From Corynebacterium nuruki S6-4 (lineage in GTDB: Bacteria > Actinomycetota > Actinomycetes > Mycobacteriales > Mycobacteriaceae), in the NCBI RefSeq assembly GCF_007970465.1, contig NZ_CP042429.1:2480001-2544000 (forward strand): DNA of 64,000 bases, written 5' to 3'. Positions 31,577 through 40,474 of the stretch are shown piece after piece (the first letter of the stretch is position 1; each line of letters begins with the position of its first letter). The notes beneath the pieces were generated by a model. It saw only the letters and a program-made list of their open reading frames with translations. It was not told the DNA's origin and did no database searches. The translations under genes were made by a program, and so were the position numbers.

Positions 31577-32938
31577 TCACGGCTCGGCGGTGATCGCGGC
31601 CGGGTCGGCACCGGCGGCGGTGAGGGCCTGCAGGGCGTCCCGCACCGCGGCCTTGCCTGCGGCACTGTCGTCGCCGGCGATGAGGATCCGGCGGTTGCGC
31701 CAGGTGCCGTCGGCGAGGACGGCGTCCACGGCGGTGCCGGTGCGCAGGGGTTCGCCCATGGCCATGATCTCGTCGGCGGGGTGGGCGTAGGCGTGGAAGC
31801 GGGCGGCATCGGCGGTGTCGTGCCAGGCGGTGCGGGCCTCGCCGGTGGGGTCGTCGGCGGAACCCCGCACGACCGGGGTGACGGTCAGCCAGTCGAAACT
31901 GCCGGCCAGCGACAGGACGCCCACGAGCTCGTGCAGGTCGTCGCGGTGCGGGGCCTCCCAGTAGAGGTGGACCGGCGGATGGGAGGGGCGTCCGGAGATC
32001 TCCAGCAGCAGGCAGCGCAGCGGCGCCAGGCCCGCCCCGATCGCCAGGAGAGCCACGCCCCGGGTTTCGTCGGCGGGAATGTCCAGACCGCCGGTCGGGT
32101 TGGCCAGGACCCAGGTTTCCCCGGGGGTGACCTGCACCGGAGCGTCGACGGGGTGGGGGAGGTGGAATTCGATGAACCCCTCGAGGTTCGGCGGGAGGGC
32201 GCTGGCGAGCTGCTGCCACCGGTCGGGTTCGGCGGGGGTGCGGACCTCGAGGAACTGGCCGGGCCAGCCGGTCTTCCCGTTCGCCTTCCGGCCGGCGGCC
32301 AGCCGCACGACGGTGGTGTGCGGGCCACGGCGCTGGACATCGGTGACCTCGGCGGTCACGGTGGCGGGGACGCCCGCCTCATCGTCCTCCGCCGAGCCGA
32401 TGGCGGCGACGCGGACGCCGGAGTCGACGACCTGGAGCAGTTCGGTGAGCCCGGCGGGGATGCCGAGTTCCTCGGCCCGCTGGTAGGTGATGTCCGGGCC
32501 GGGCCAGGGCTGGTCGAACTCGGCGCACAGGGCGCGGCTGACCGCCTGTCCCGCGGCGGCGATGTGCCCGACGGTGATGCCGTCCTTGCGCAGGTCGCGG
32601 CCCAGGTCGGTGAGGAAGGAGGTGCGGTCCTCGTCGAACCCGCCGGCGTCCCGGCTGTCGACGACGATCCCGCCGGTGGTGTACAGCACGGCCTTGTAGA
32701 TCCACCGGCCGTCAGGCAGGTGCGGTGCGGCGGTGACGCCGTCGGCACTGACCGGCTGGTCGACGTGGGCCGGGGCGGGGGCGGTGGCGCGGTACTGCGC
32801 GGCGATGCGTTCGGCGACGGAGGTGGTGCGGTCCTCGACGGCGGCGAAGGCGCCCTCGAGTGTGGTGAGGTCGGGTGCGGCGGGGATGCGCTGGTGGGCA
32901 GCGTGCCGGGATGATCCGCGGGTGAACTCCTCTGTCAT
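31577..32938 (-). CDS. flavohemoprotein-like FAD/NAD reductase with atypical N-terminal domain
   Basis: A 453-residue protein. The C-terminal two thirds are a ferredoxin-reductase-type module: a strand-rich FAD domain (AEVTDVQRRGPHTTVVRLAAG, WPGQFLEVRTPAEP) and an NAD domain starting at VALLAIGAGLAPLRCLLLEI and ending near RRILIAGDDSAAG. The N-terminal ~190 residues are helical and sit where flavohemoglobins carry a globin (LEGAFAAVEDRTTSVAERIAAQY, LGRDLRKDGITVGHIAAAGQAV), but globin heme ligands are not clear. The FAD motif RxYS is also not evident. CACAAT 7 nt before the ATG supports this start. It diverges from the ABC importer operon. Confidence 0.72.
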   Translation of the reverse strand: MTEEFTRGSSRHAAHQRIPAAPDLTTLEGAFAAVEDRTTSVAERIAAQYRATAPAPAHVDQPVSADGVTAAPHLPDGRWIYKAVLYTTGGIVVDSRDAGGFDEDRTSFLTDLGRDLRKDGITVGHIAAAGQAVSRALCAEFDQPWPGPDITYQRAEELGIPAGLTELLQVVDSGVRVAAIGSAEDDEAGVPATVTAEVTDVQRRGPHTTVVRLAAGRKANGKTGWPGQFLEVRTPAEPDRWQQLASALPPNLEGFIEFHLPHPVDAPVQVTPGETWVLANPTGGLDIPADETRGVALLAIGAGLAPLRCLLLEISGRPSHPPVHLYWEAPHRDDLHELVGVLSLAGSFDWLTVTPVVRGSADDPTGEARTAWHDTADAARFHAYAHPADEIMAMGEPLRTGTAVDAVLADGTWRNRRILIAGDDSAAGKAAVRDALQALTAAGADPAAITAEP

Positions 32939-33053
32939 GGTTCTCATTGTGGCACACAACGAAACCGGGGACGCCCCGTGCGCAGCGGCGCAGATCGGGT
33001 CGGGGTGATCCGAAGGCTTCGGCGGCGCCGGGGCCGCGACTACCGTGCCACCC

Positions 33054-34691
33054 ATGCAGACAGAGCGGTCTAGTAGAAGTGGTGTGGCAGGGACAGCGGC
33101 CGCCGCGGGACTGGTCCTCGGCGTCCTCGCGACCCTGACCACCCTCAGCGCCTGCGGCAGTGCCGCGGGACAGCGCGGCGACGGGTACACCGGGCCGCCG
33201 GTCAGCGGCGGGACACTGCGCGTCGCCTTCGACGCGGACATCACCTGCGCCGACGGCCAGCAGGTCGGCAACAACACCGCCCTCAACGTCTCCCGGCAGC
33301 TCACCGACTCACTCACCGACCAGGACCCGGCGACCGGGAAGATCGTCCCGTGGCTCGCCGAGAGCTGGGAGGTCAGCGACGACTCGACCACCTTCACCTT
33401 CCACCTGCGCGACGGCGTGCACTTCACCGACGGCACCCCGTTCACCTCGCAGTCGGTGAAGGACAACTTCGAGGGCATCGTCGACCTCGGGGCGAAATCC
33501 TCCCTCGGCTCGACCTACCTCGCCGGGCTGACCGGCATCGACACCCCGGACCCCCGCACCGTCACCGTCCGCTTCGCCGAACCTGACGCCCAGTTCCTCC
33601 AGGCCAGCTCCACCATGACCCTCGGCTTCTACGCGCCGTCGACCCTGGCGGAGACCCCGGAGCAGCGCTGCACCGGCGACCTCGTCGGCACCGGGCCGTT
33701 CACCCTCACCGACTTCAGCCCCGCCGGCGGTGCCTCCCTGGTCCGCAACGACGACTACCGGTGGGGGTCCGCTCTGGCGCAGCACCAGGGGCCCGCCTAC
33801 CTCGACGGCATCGACTTCACCGTCGTCCCCGAATCCGGCGTCCGCAACGGCAGCCTCGCCTCCGGCCAGATCGACGTGGACACGGCCGTCCAACCCCAGG
33901 ACGAGGAACTGCTCGACCAGTCCGGCTTCCCGATCGTCGACCGCCCCAACCCCGGGGTGAACTACTCACTGTTCCCCAACTGGAAGAAGGGACCGTTCAC
34001 CGACCCCCGCGTCCGGCAGGCGGTGAACGCCGCGGTCAACCGCGACGAACTCACCGCGGTGCTCTCCGCACGGCAGAAGCCCGCGACCTCCGTCCTCGGC
34101 TCCACCACCCCCGGCTACACCGACCAGTCCGATCTGCTCCGGCATGACCCGGACACGGCGAACCGGCTGCTCGACGAGGCCGGCTGGACCGGACGCGACA
34201 GCGACGGCTTCCGCACGAAGGACGGGGCCCGGCTCACCGTCCCGGTCGGCTACTGGCAGACCGCCCCGTTCCTCGAACTCGTCCAGCAGCAGCTGCGGGC
34301 GGTGGGCGTGGACCTGCAGCTGGAGAAGAAGACCATGGCGGAGACCTCCGCCGCCCAGCAGGCCCGCACCAACGACGTCGAGTTCTACAACCTCACCCGC
34401 TCCGACCCGGACGTGCTGCGCACCGTCTTCGACGCCGGCGGCCGCAACGTCAACAACCGCCCCGCCGGCCACGTCGACGACCTGCTGGGCGACAGCCTCG
34501 CCACCACCGACCCCGCCACCCGGGCCCGCACCGTCGGCGACATCACCGCCGACCTCGTCCGCGACGGCAACGTCATCCCCCTCGTCGAACTCTCCGGGAT
34601 CTCCGCCACCGCCCCCGACGTGCACGGCTACCGCTACGAGGCCTCCAGCCGTCTCCAACTCCTCGACACCTGGCTCAGTGAAGGAGCATGA
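33054..34691 (+). CDS. ABC importer substrate-binding lipoprotein (family 5)
   Basis: A 545-residue extracytoplasmic binding protein of the peptide/nickel/opine family 5. The signal peptide ends in the lipobox LSAC with lipid-anchor Cys34. Typical features are VSGGTLRVAFDADI, the WLAESWEVSDDSTTFTFHLRDGVHFTDGTPF signature and the long second lobe. It captures the substrate of the importer encoded next. TACCGT 7 nt before the ATG indicates a leaderless start and places the operon promoter here. Its stop overlaps the first permease gene (ATGA). Confidence 0.9.
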   Translation: MQTERSSRSGVAGTAAAAGLVLGVLATLTTLSACGSAAGQRGDGYTGPPVSGGTLRVAFDADITCADGQQVGNNTALNVSRQLTDSLTDQDPATGKIVPWLAESWEVSDDSTTFTFHLRDGVHFTDGTPFTSQSVKDNFEGIVDLGAKSSLGSTYLAGLTGIDTPDPRTVTVRFAEPDAQFLQASSTMTLGFYAPSTLAETPEQRCTGDLVGTGPFTLTDFSPAGGASLVRNDDYRWGSALAQHQGPAYLDGIDFTVVPESGVRNGSLASGQIDVDTAVQPQDEELLDQSGFPIVDRPNPGVNYSLFPNWKKGPFTDPRVRQAVNAAVNRDELTAVLSARQKPATSVLGSTTPGYTDQSDLLRHDPDTANRLLDEAGWTGRDSDGFRTKDGARLTVPVGYWQTAPFLELVQQQLRAVGVDLQLEKKTMAETSAAQQARTNDVEFYNLTRSDPDVLRTVFDAGGRNVNNRPAGHVDDLLGDSLATTDPATRARTVGDITADLVRDGNVIPLVELSGISATAPDVHGYRYEASSRLQLLDTWLSEGA

Positions 34692-35731
34692 CCGTGAACC
34701 GCTACCTGAACAGATATCAGGCCCGGCACCTCCTGCTGCGCGTCCTCTACGGCGTGATCATCATCTGGGCGGCCTGGACCCTCACCTTCCTCATCCTCTA
34801 CGCCCTGCCCGGCGACCCGGTCGCCACCATGCTCTCCGGGTCCGGACAGTCGGACGCCACCCCGGAGCAGATCGACGACCTGCGCCGCCAGTACGGCCTC
34901 GACCGGTCCCTGCCCGGCCAGTACCTCGCCGCCCTCGGTGGCCTGGTCACCGGTGACCTCGGCTCCTCCTACCTCACCGGGGACGCCGTCACCACCTCCC
35001 TGGCCGACACCCTGCCCACCACCCTCGAACTCGCGGTCGCCGCCCTCGTCCTCGGCGGGATCGTCGGCATCCTGACCGCCGTGGCGGCCGTCGCCGCGAC
35101 CACCGGCCGGTCACCCCGGCTCCGCCGGCTCGGCGACCTCCTCTCCGGCCTGCCGGTCCTGGGCGTCTCCCTGCCCACCTTCTGGGTCGGACTGCTCCTC
35201 CTGCAGATCTTCTCCTTCCGCCTCGGCTGGGTCCCGGCCCTGGGCGGCACCGGCCCCGCCGGACTCGTCCTGCCCGCCGTGACCCTCGCCGTCCCGGTTG
35301 CGGCGACCGTCGGCCAGGTCCTCCAGCGCAGTCTCACCGCCGGCTGGCACCAGCAGTTCATCACCACGTTCCGCGCCGCCGGTTACACCACCGGCCGGCT
35401 GCTCACCACCCACGCGCTGCGTGCGTCCCTGGGGCCGCTGCTCGCGGTGGGCGGCGTCCTCACCGGTCAACTGCTCGGCGGTGCCGTCGTCGTGGAGACC
35501 GTCTTCACCCGCAACGGCCTGGGACGCCTCCTCGTCACCTCCGTGACCTCTCAGGACATTCCGGTGGTGCTGGGGGTGGTGACCGTCTCCGCGGCGATCT
35601 TCGTCGTCGTCAACATCGTCACCGACCTGCTGCTGCCCGTGGTGGACGCCCGTACCCGGACGACACAGACGACACGGACGACTCGGACGACACGTACCTC
35701 CACCGATCAGAAAGAGACGGTGTCCGCATGA
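34688..35731 (+). CDS. ABC importer permease, DppB/OppB type
   Basis: A 347-residue inner-membrane permease with six predicted helices. The family start is clear: TFLILYALPGDPVATML, then QIDDLRRQYGLDRSLPGQYLAALGGLVTGDLGSSY. The EAA-type coupling loop is in the C-terminal half (FRAAGYTTGRLLTTHALRASLGPLL). A Thr/Arg-rich tail precedes the stop. AAGGAG lies before the ATG, and both ends overlap the neighbouring genes by 4 bp, so the operon is translationally coupled. Confidence 0.92.
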   Translation: MTVNRYLNRYQARHLLLRVLYGVIIIWAAWTLTFLILYALPGDPVATMLSGSGQSDATPEQIDDLRRQYGLDRSLPGQYLAALGGLVTGDLGSSYLTGDAVTTSLADTLPTTLELAVAALVLGGIVGILTAVAAVAATTGRSPRLRRLGDLLSGLPVLGVSLPTFWVGLLLLQIFSFRLGWVPALGGTGPAGLVLPAVTLAVPVAATVGQVLQRSLTAGWHQQFITTFRAAGYTTGRLLTTHALRASLGPLLAVGGVLTGQLLGGAVVVETVFTRNGLGRLLVTSVTSQDIPVVLGVVTVSAAIFVVVNIVTDLLLPVVDARTRTTQTTRTTRTTRTSTDQKETVSA

Positions 35732-36612
35732 CCGCCACGACTGCCACGGCCGCCACCGTGCCCGGGCCCCGGACCCGGCGGCGTCCTGTCCGGAACCCCC
35801 GTACCGGCCGCCGCACCGGGCCCGGACCCGGCACCGTCCTCGCCGGGCTCGTCCTCCTCGTCGTCCTGGCCTGGGCCGTGGTGCCCGGCCTGTTCACCTC
35901 CGCCGACCCGCTCGTCGGACAACCCCTCGACCGGCTGCAGGCGCCGAGCCTCAGCCACCTCTTCGGCACCGACCACCTGGGCCGTGACGTGTGGACCCGG
36001 GTCATCCACGGCGCCCGCGAGTCCGTCGTCACCGCCGCACTGGCCGTCGCGGTCGCCGTCGTCGCCGGCAGCCTCATCGGCACCGTCGCCGGCTACGTCG
36101 GCGGTGCCCTCGACTCCTTCCTGTCCCGCCTCACCGATGTCCTGCAGTCGGTGCCCAGCCTGCTGCTGTCCATCGCCGTCGTCGCCGGACTCGGCTTCGG
36201 CCCCGGCAAGGTCGCCGTCGCCGTCGGTGTCGCCTCCGTCCCGACCTTCGTCCGGGTGGCGCGCAACGAAGTGCTGCGCTGGCGCACCAGCGCCTTCGTC
36301 GAGGCCGCCCGGCTCTCGGGCGTCGGCACCGGACGCATCCTCGCCCGCCACATCCTGCCGCACGCCCTGAGTCCGCTCGCCGGTCTGGCGGTGCTGGAGT
36401 TCGGCACCGCACTGCTGTCGGTCTCCGCCCTGAGCTTTCTCGGGCTCGGCGCACCACCGCCGACACCCGAATGGGGCCTGCTCGTCGCCGACGGGCGCAG
36501 CTACCTCGCCAGTGCCTGGTGGCTGACCACCCTGCCCGGCCTCGTCATCGCCGTCACCGTCATCGCCGTCAACCACCTGTCCCGCACCCTCACCACCAGG
36601 AGCACATCATGA
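35728..36612 (+). CDS. ABC importer permease, DppC/OppC type
   Basis: A 294-residue permease with six helices and a Thr/Arg/Pro-rich cytoplasmic N-terminus. Family features are HLFGTDHLGRDVWTRVIHGARES after the first helix, VARNEVLRWRTSAFVEAARLSGVGTGRILARHILPH (the EAA loop), and SFLGLGAPPPTPEWGLLVADGRSYL near the end. It pairs with the preceding permease to form the membrane channel. It overlaps the ATPase gene by 4 bp. Confidence 0.92.
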   Translation: MTATTATAATVPGPRTRRRPVRNPRTGRRTGPGPGTVLAGLVLLVVLAWAVVPGLFTSADPLVGQPLDRLQAPSLSHLFGTDHLGRDVWTRVIHGARESVVTAALAVAVAVVAGSLIGTVAGYVGGALDSFLSRLTDVLQSVPSLLLSIAVVAGLGFGPGKVAVAVGVASVPTFVRVARNEVLRWRTSAFVEAARLSGVGTGRILARHILPHALSPLAGLAVLEFGTALLSVSALSFLGLGAPPPTPEWGLLVADGRSYLASAWWLTTLPGLVIAVTVIAVNHLSRTLTTRSTS

Positions 36613-38324
36613 CCACCACCACTGCAACCACGACAACCGCAGCAACCACAGTCACGACCGGGACGCGCGCAGACGCCGCCGGCCACCGCCCGCCCTACCC
36701 GCCGCACGCCGGCAGCGTCCTCGACCTCATCGACCTGACCGCCTCCTACGGCGACCGGACCGCGGTCCGGGACCTCGACCTCTCCCTGGCGGCCGGGGAG
36801 ACCGTCGCCCTCGTCGGCGAATCCGGCTCCGGAAAATCCACCACCGCCCGCGCGGCCGTCGGACTCGGCGGGGCGGGGCTCACCGTCACCGCCGCGGAGC
36901 ACCGGATCCTCGGGACGGACGCCACGACCGTCGGCCCCGCGGCCTGGCGCCGCCTGTACCGCGGCGGCATCGGCTACATCCCGCAGGACACCGGCGAAGG
37001 TCTCAATCCGGTGCGCACCATCGGCAGCCAGCTCGCCGAGGCGGTCCGGCAGAACGGCGGCACCGGACGCTCCGGATGTGCCGCCGTGCGTCAGGAGGTC
37101 GCTGACGCCCTCACCGCCGTCGGGCTGGACGCCACCCTCCACGCCCGCCGCCACCCGCACGAACTGTCCGGCGGGCAACGTCAGCGCGTCCTCATCGCCC
37201 TGGCGCTCATCGGCGACCCGGCCCTCGTCATCGCCGACGAACCGACCTCCTCCCTCGACGTCACCGTGCAGAAGCAGGTCCTCGACCTGTTGGAGCGTCG
37301 GGTCCGGGAGACCGGGGCGGCGCTGCTGCTGATCACCCACGACCTGGGTGTGGCCCACGCCCGCGCCGACCGCATCGTGGTGCTCAAGGGCGGCCGCCTC
37401 ATCGAACAGGGCACCGCTCGGACGGTGCTGACCGCCCCGCAGGAGGACTACACCCGCGACCTCGTCGCCGCGGTCCCCGGCCGGGCAGCACGCCGGGCGG
37501 CATCACCGGTGTCCGAAAGGACAGAAGCTGCGGAACCGGTCATCACCGCCCGCGGGCTGACCCGCATCTTCGACCGGGCCACCGGACCCGCCGTCGACGG
37601 CGTGGACTTCACCCTCACCGCCGGCCGCACCCTCGGCATCGTCGGTGAATCCGGCTCGGGCAAGTCCACCACCGCCCGCATCCTGTTGGGCATCGAACCC
37701 TTCGACGCCGGCGAGGTCACCGTCCTCGGCCGACACCTCGACGGCCGCGGTATCCGGGGCCGCCGGGGCGGGGACGCCGTCGCCCTGTCCCGGCGCGCCC
37801 GACTGATCCACCAGGACCCCACCGGCTCCCTCGACCCCCGGTTCACCGTCGCCGACACGGTCGCCGAACCCCTCGTCGGCTTCGGCATCGGCGACCGGCA
37901 CTCCCGCAGGAGACGCGTCGCCGACCTGCTCGACCAGGTCGCCCTGCCGTCGGACGCCGCCGGCCGCCGCCCCGCGGAACTGTCCGGCGGGCAGCGCCAG
38001 CGCGTCGCGATCGCCCGGGCACTGGCCGTCGAACCCGACCTCCTCGTCCTCGACGAACCTGTCTCCGCCCTCGACGTCTCGGTACAGGCCCGGATCCTCG
38101 ACCTGCTCACCGACCTGCAGGGCGAGCTCGGCCTGACCTACCTCTTCATCAGCCACGACCTCGCCGTGGTGCGTGACATCGCCGACGAGGTGGCGGTCAT
38201 GGCGTCCGGCAGGGTCGTCGACCACGGGCCCGCCGGGGACCTGTTCGCCCACCCCGGCAGCGACGTCACCGCCGGCCTCCTCGCCGCCGTCCCCACTCTC
38301 CCCACCATCCCCGCCCAGAACTGA
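36609..38324 (+). CDS. ABC importer ATPase, fused DppD-DppF type (two nucleotide-binding domains)
   Basis: A 571-residue protein with two complete ABC ATPase domains in one chain. Walker A GESGSGKST occurs at about residues 70 and 346, signature LSGGQRQR occurs in both halves, and Walker B sequences end in ADEPTSSLD and LDEPVSALD. It powers the family 5 importer and replaces the usual pair of separate ATPases. The start at the ATG overlapping the permease stop is used; the in-frame stretch upstream lies over the permease gene and is not coding. A Thr/Ala-rich N-terminal 30 residues precede the first domain. Confidence 0.93.
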   Translation: MTTTTATTTTAATTVTTGTRADAAGHRPPYPPHAGSVLDLIDLTASYGDRTAVRDLDLSLAAGETVALVGESGSGKSTTARAAVGLGGAGLTVTAAEHRILGTDATTVGPAAWRRLYRGGIGYIPQDTGEGLNPVRTIGSQLAEAVRQNGGTGRSGCAAVRQEVADALTAVGLDATLHARRHPHELSGGQRQRVLIALALIGDPALVIADEPTSSLDVTVQKQVLDLLERRVRETGAALLLITHDLGVAHARADRIVVLKGGRLIEQGTARTVLTAPQEDYTRDLVAAVPGRAARRAASPVSERTEAAEPVITARGLTRIFDRATGPAVDGVDFTLTAGRTLGIVGESGSGKSTTARILLGIEPFDAGEVTVLGRHLDGRGIRGRRGGDAVALSRRARLIHQDPTGSLDPRFTVADTVAEPLVGFGIGDRHSRRRRVADLLDQVALPSDAAGRRPAELSGGQRQRVAIARALAVEPDLLVLDEPVSALDVSVQARILDLLTDLQGELGLTYLFISHDLAVVRDIADEVAVMASGRVVDHGPAGDLFAHPGSDVTAGLLAAVPTLPTIPAQN

Positions 38325-38336
38325 ACGGAGCACACC

Positions 38337-39734
38337 ATGACCAACGACAGACGACAGGTCCACCTCGCCGCCCACTTCCCGGGCGTCAACAACACCACCG
38401 TGTGGGCCGACCCGGAATCCGGCTCCCACATCGAATTCGCCGGCTTCGAGCACTTCGCCCGCACCGCCGAACGCGGACTGTTCGACTTCCTCTTCCTCGC
38501 CGAGGGACTGCGGCTGCGCGAGCACAAGGGACAGGTCTTCGACCAGGACGTCGTCGGACGCCCCGAGACCGCCACCGTGCTGTCCGCCCTCGCCGCCGTC
38601 ACCACCCGCATCGGGCTGACCGGCACCTTCAACTCGACCTTCAACGAGCCCTACGACCTGGCCCGCACCCTCGCCACCCTTGACCGGGTCTCCGGTGGAC
38701 GCGCCGCCTGGAACGTCGTCACCAGCCACAACGCCTTCACCGGGGCGAACTTCCGGCGGGGCGGCTACCTCGACGGCGCCGACCGGTACCGGCGCGCCGC
38801 CGACGTCGTCTCCCTCGCCCGCACCCTGTGGGAGTCCCACAGCGGCAGTGACGGGCACACCGGCGACGGCTCCTTCGCCCGGCACAGTGACTTCGTCGAC
38901 GTCCACGGCACCTTCCCCGTGCCGGAGACCCCGCAGATCTCCCCGGTGATCTTCCAGGCCGGCGACTCCGACGAAGGCCGCGACTTCGCCGCACGTCACG
39001 CCGAGGTCATCTTCTCCGCCCACACCGAGGCCGAGGACGGGAAGGCCTTCCGCGCCGAGATCGACCGGCGGCTCGCGGCGGCGGGGCGGCGTCCCGAATC
39101 GTTGAAGATCTACCCCGGCATCTCCGTCATCCTCGGGGACACGGAGGCCGAGGCGCAGGAACGCTACCGGGAGGTCCGGCACGCCCAGGTCCACGGCCCC
39201 GGCGCGATCGCCTTCCTCGAACAGGTGTGGGGCCGCGACCTCACCGACTACGACCCCGACGGCCCGCTGCCGGAGATCGGACCCGACCTCGACAACGCCG
39301 ACATCACCCGCGGCCGCGTCCGCCACGAGAAGGACTACGGTGCGCTCGCCCGACGCTGGCGGGAGCTCGCCGAGGAGAAGAACCTCTCCATCCGTGAGCT
39401 CGTCACCGAGGTCTCGGGGCGCGGCGGCACCCTCATCGGCACCCCGGCGCAGGTCGCCGCAAAGTTCGACGACCTGACGCAGCAGCGTGCCGCCGACGGC
39501 TTCATCATCGTCCCGCACATCACCCCCGGCGGGCTCGACGAGATCGTCGACCGGGTCGTCCCCGAACTGCAGGACCGTGGCGTGTACCGCACCAGCTACC
39601 CCACCAGCCCCGGGGACGCCACGCTGCGCGACAACCTCGGACTGCCCGCCTACGTCCCCGGCACTTTCCCGGCCGCGCCGGCTGTGCCATCCGTGCCATC
39701 CGTCGCCCGCACCAACCAGGAGGTCTCCGCATGA
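38337..39734 (+). CDS. FMN-dependent monooxygenase, NtaA/SnaA/DszA type
   Basis: A 465-residue luciferase-superfamily monooxygenase. The family pattern is clear: VHLAAHFPGVNNTTVWADPESGSHIEFAGFEHFARTAERGLFDFLFLAE, DVVGRPETATVLSALAAVTTRIGLTGTFNSTFNEPYDLARTLATLD, then SGGRAAWNVVTSHN. Characterised relatives oxidise nitrilotriacetate, dibenzothiophene sulfone or pristinamycin using FMNH2 from a separate reductase. Gene position, 12 bp after the importer ATPase, suggests it attacks the imported compound. Substrate unknown. Confidence 0.9.
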   Translation: MTNDRRQVHLAAHFPGVNNTTVWADPESGSHIEFAGFEHFARTAERGLFDFLFLAEGLRLREHKGQVFDQDVVGRPETATVLSALAAVTTRIGLTGTFNSTFNEPYDLARTLATLDRVSGGRAAWNVVTSHNAFTGANFRRGGYLDGADRYRRAADVVSLARTLWESHSGSDGHTGDGSFARHSDFVDVHGTFPVPETPQISPVIFQAGDSDEGRDFAARHAEVIFSAHTEAEDGKAFRAEIDRRLAAAGRRPESLKIYPGISVILGDTEAEAQERYREVRHAQVHGPGAIAFLEQVWGRDLTDYDPDGPLPEIGPDLDNADITRGRVRHEKDYGALARRWRELAEEKNLSIRELVTEVSGRGGTLIGTPAQVAAKFDDLTQQRAADGFIIVPHITPGGLDEIVDRVVPELQDRGVYRTSYPTSPGDATLRDNLGLPAYVPGTFPAAPAVPSVPSVARTNQEVSA

Positions 39735-40474
39735 CCACCGTCGTCCGTGTCTCGCCGTCCGCCGCGCTCGACCTCGATGCCCTGTCCGCCGCCGCCCGTG
39801 CACTCGACGGGGCGTCCGACAACTACCTGCTCGTCCTCGGTGACGACTACACCTCCGGCCAGAACGCCGTCCCCCTCGCCGCCTGGCTCGCCCCGCAGAC
39901 CACCCGGCTGCGCATCGTGGCCGAGGTGCCCGTGACCCACACCGAGCCGTTCCACGTCGCCACCTCCACCGCCACCCTGGACTACGCCGCCACCGGGCGC
40001 GCCGGGTGGTCGCCCGTCGCCCAGACCTCGGACGCCGCCGCCGACGTCATCGGACGCCGTCCCGCCGCCTCCGCCGACGCTGCCTGGGGCGAGGTCCCCG
40101 ATGTCGTTGCCGCCGTCCGCGCCCTCTGGACCTCCTGGGAACCGGACGCCGAGATCCGCGACGAAGCCACCCACCGCTTCATCGACCGGGACAAGGTCCA
40201 CTACGTCGACGCCACCGGCACCGACTCGGTCGGACAACCGTGGTCGGTCAAGGGACCGTCCATCGTGCCGCGGCCCCCGCAGGGTGAACTGCCGACCGTG
40301 ATCACCGTGGACACCCCCGAAGCCGTGCCGGTCGCCGCCGCGGTGACGACCGGCCCGGGTGACATCGTCATCACCGGTGACCGGTTCGTGTCCCACGACG
40401 GGTCGACCGGCGAGGTCCGCCACATCGCGGACGCCGCCGGACTGCTCACCCTCGCCGCGAAGGTCAGCGCATGA
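39731..40474 (+). CDS. short luciferase-like protein
   Basis: A 247-residue protein with only part of the luciferase-family pattern: NAVPLAAWLAPQTTRLRIVAEVPVTHTEPFHVATSTATLDYAATGRAGW, then TSWEPDAEIRDEATHRFIDRDKVHYVDATG, matching the N-terminal and middle strands of the barrel. It is much shorter than full-length members (about 340-450 residues), so it may be a non-catalytic partner or a reduced enzyme. It overlaps the previous and next genes by 4 bp each, which argues that it is functional. Confidence 0.75.
   Translation: MTTVVRVSPSAALDLDALSAAARALDGASDNYLLVLGDDYTSGQNAVPLAAWLAPQTTRLRIVAEVPVTHTEPFHVATSTATLDYAATGRAGWSPVAQTSDAAADVIGRRPAASADAAWGEVPDVVAAVRALWTSWEPDAEIRDEATHRFIDRDKVHYVDATGTDSVGQPWSVKGPSIVPRPPQGELPTVITVDTPEAVPVAAAVTTGPGDIVITGDRFVSHDGSTGEVRHIADAAGLLTLAAKVSA

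Noticed and set aside
35991..36608. In-frame extension of the double ATPase upstream over the permease gene
   Set aside because: The permease frame is clearly coding there, and the ATG at 36609 overlaps its stop in the usual way.
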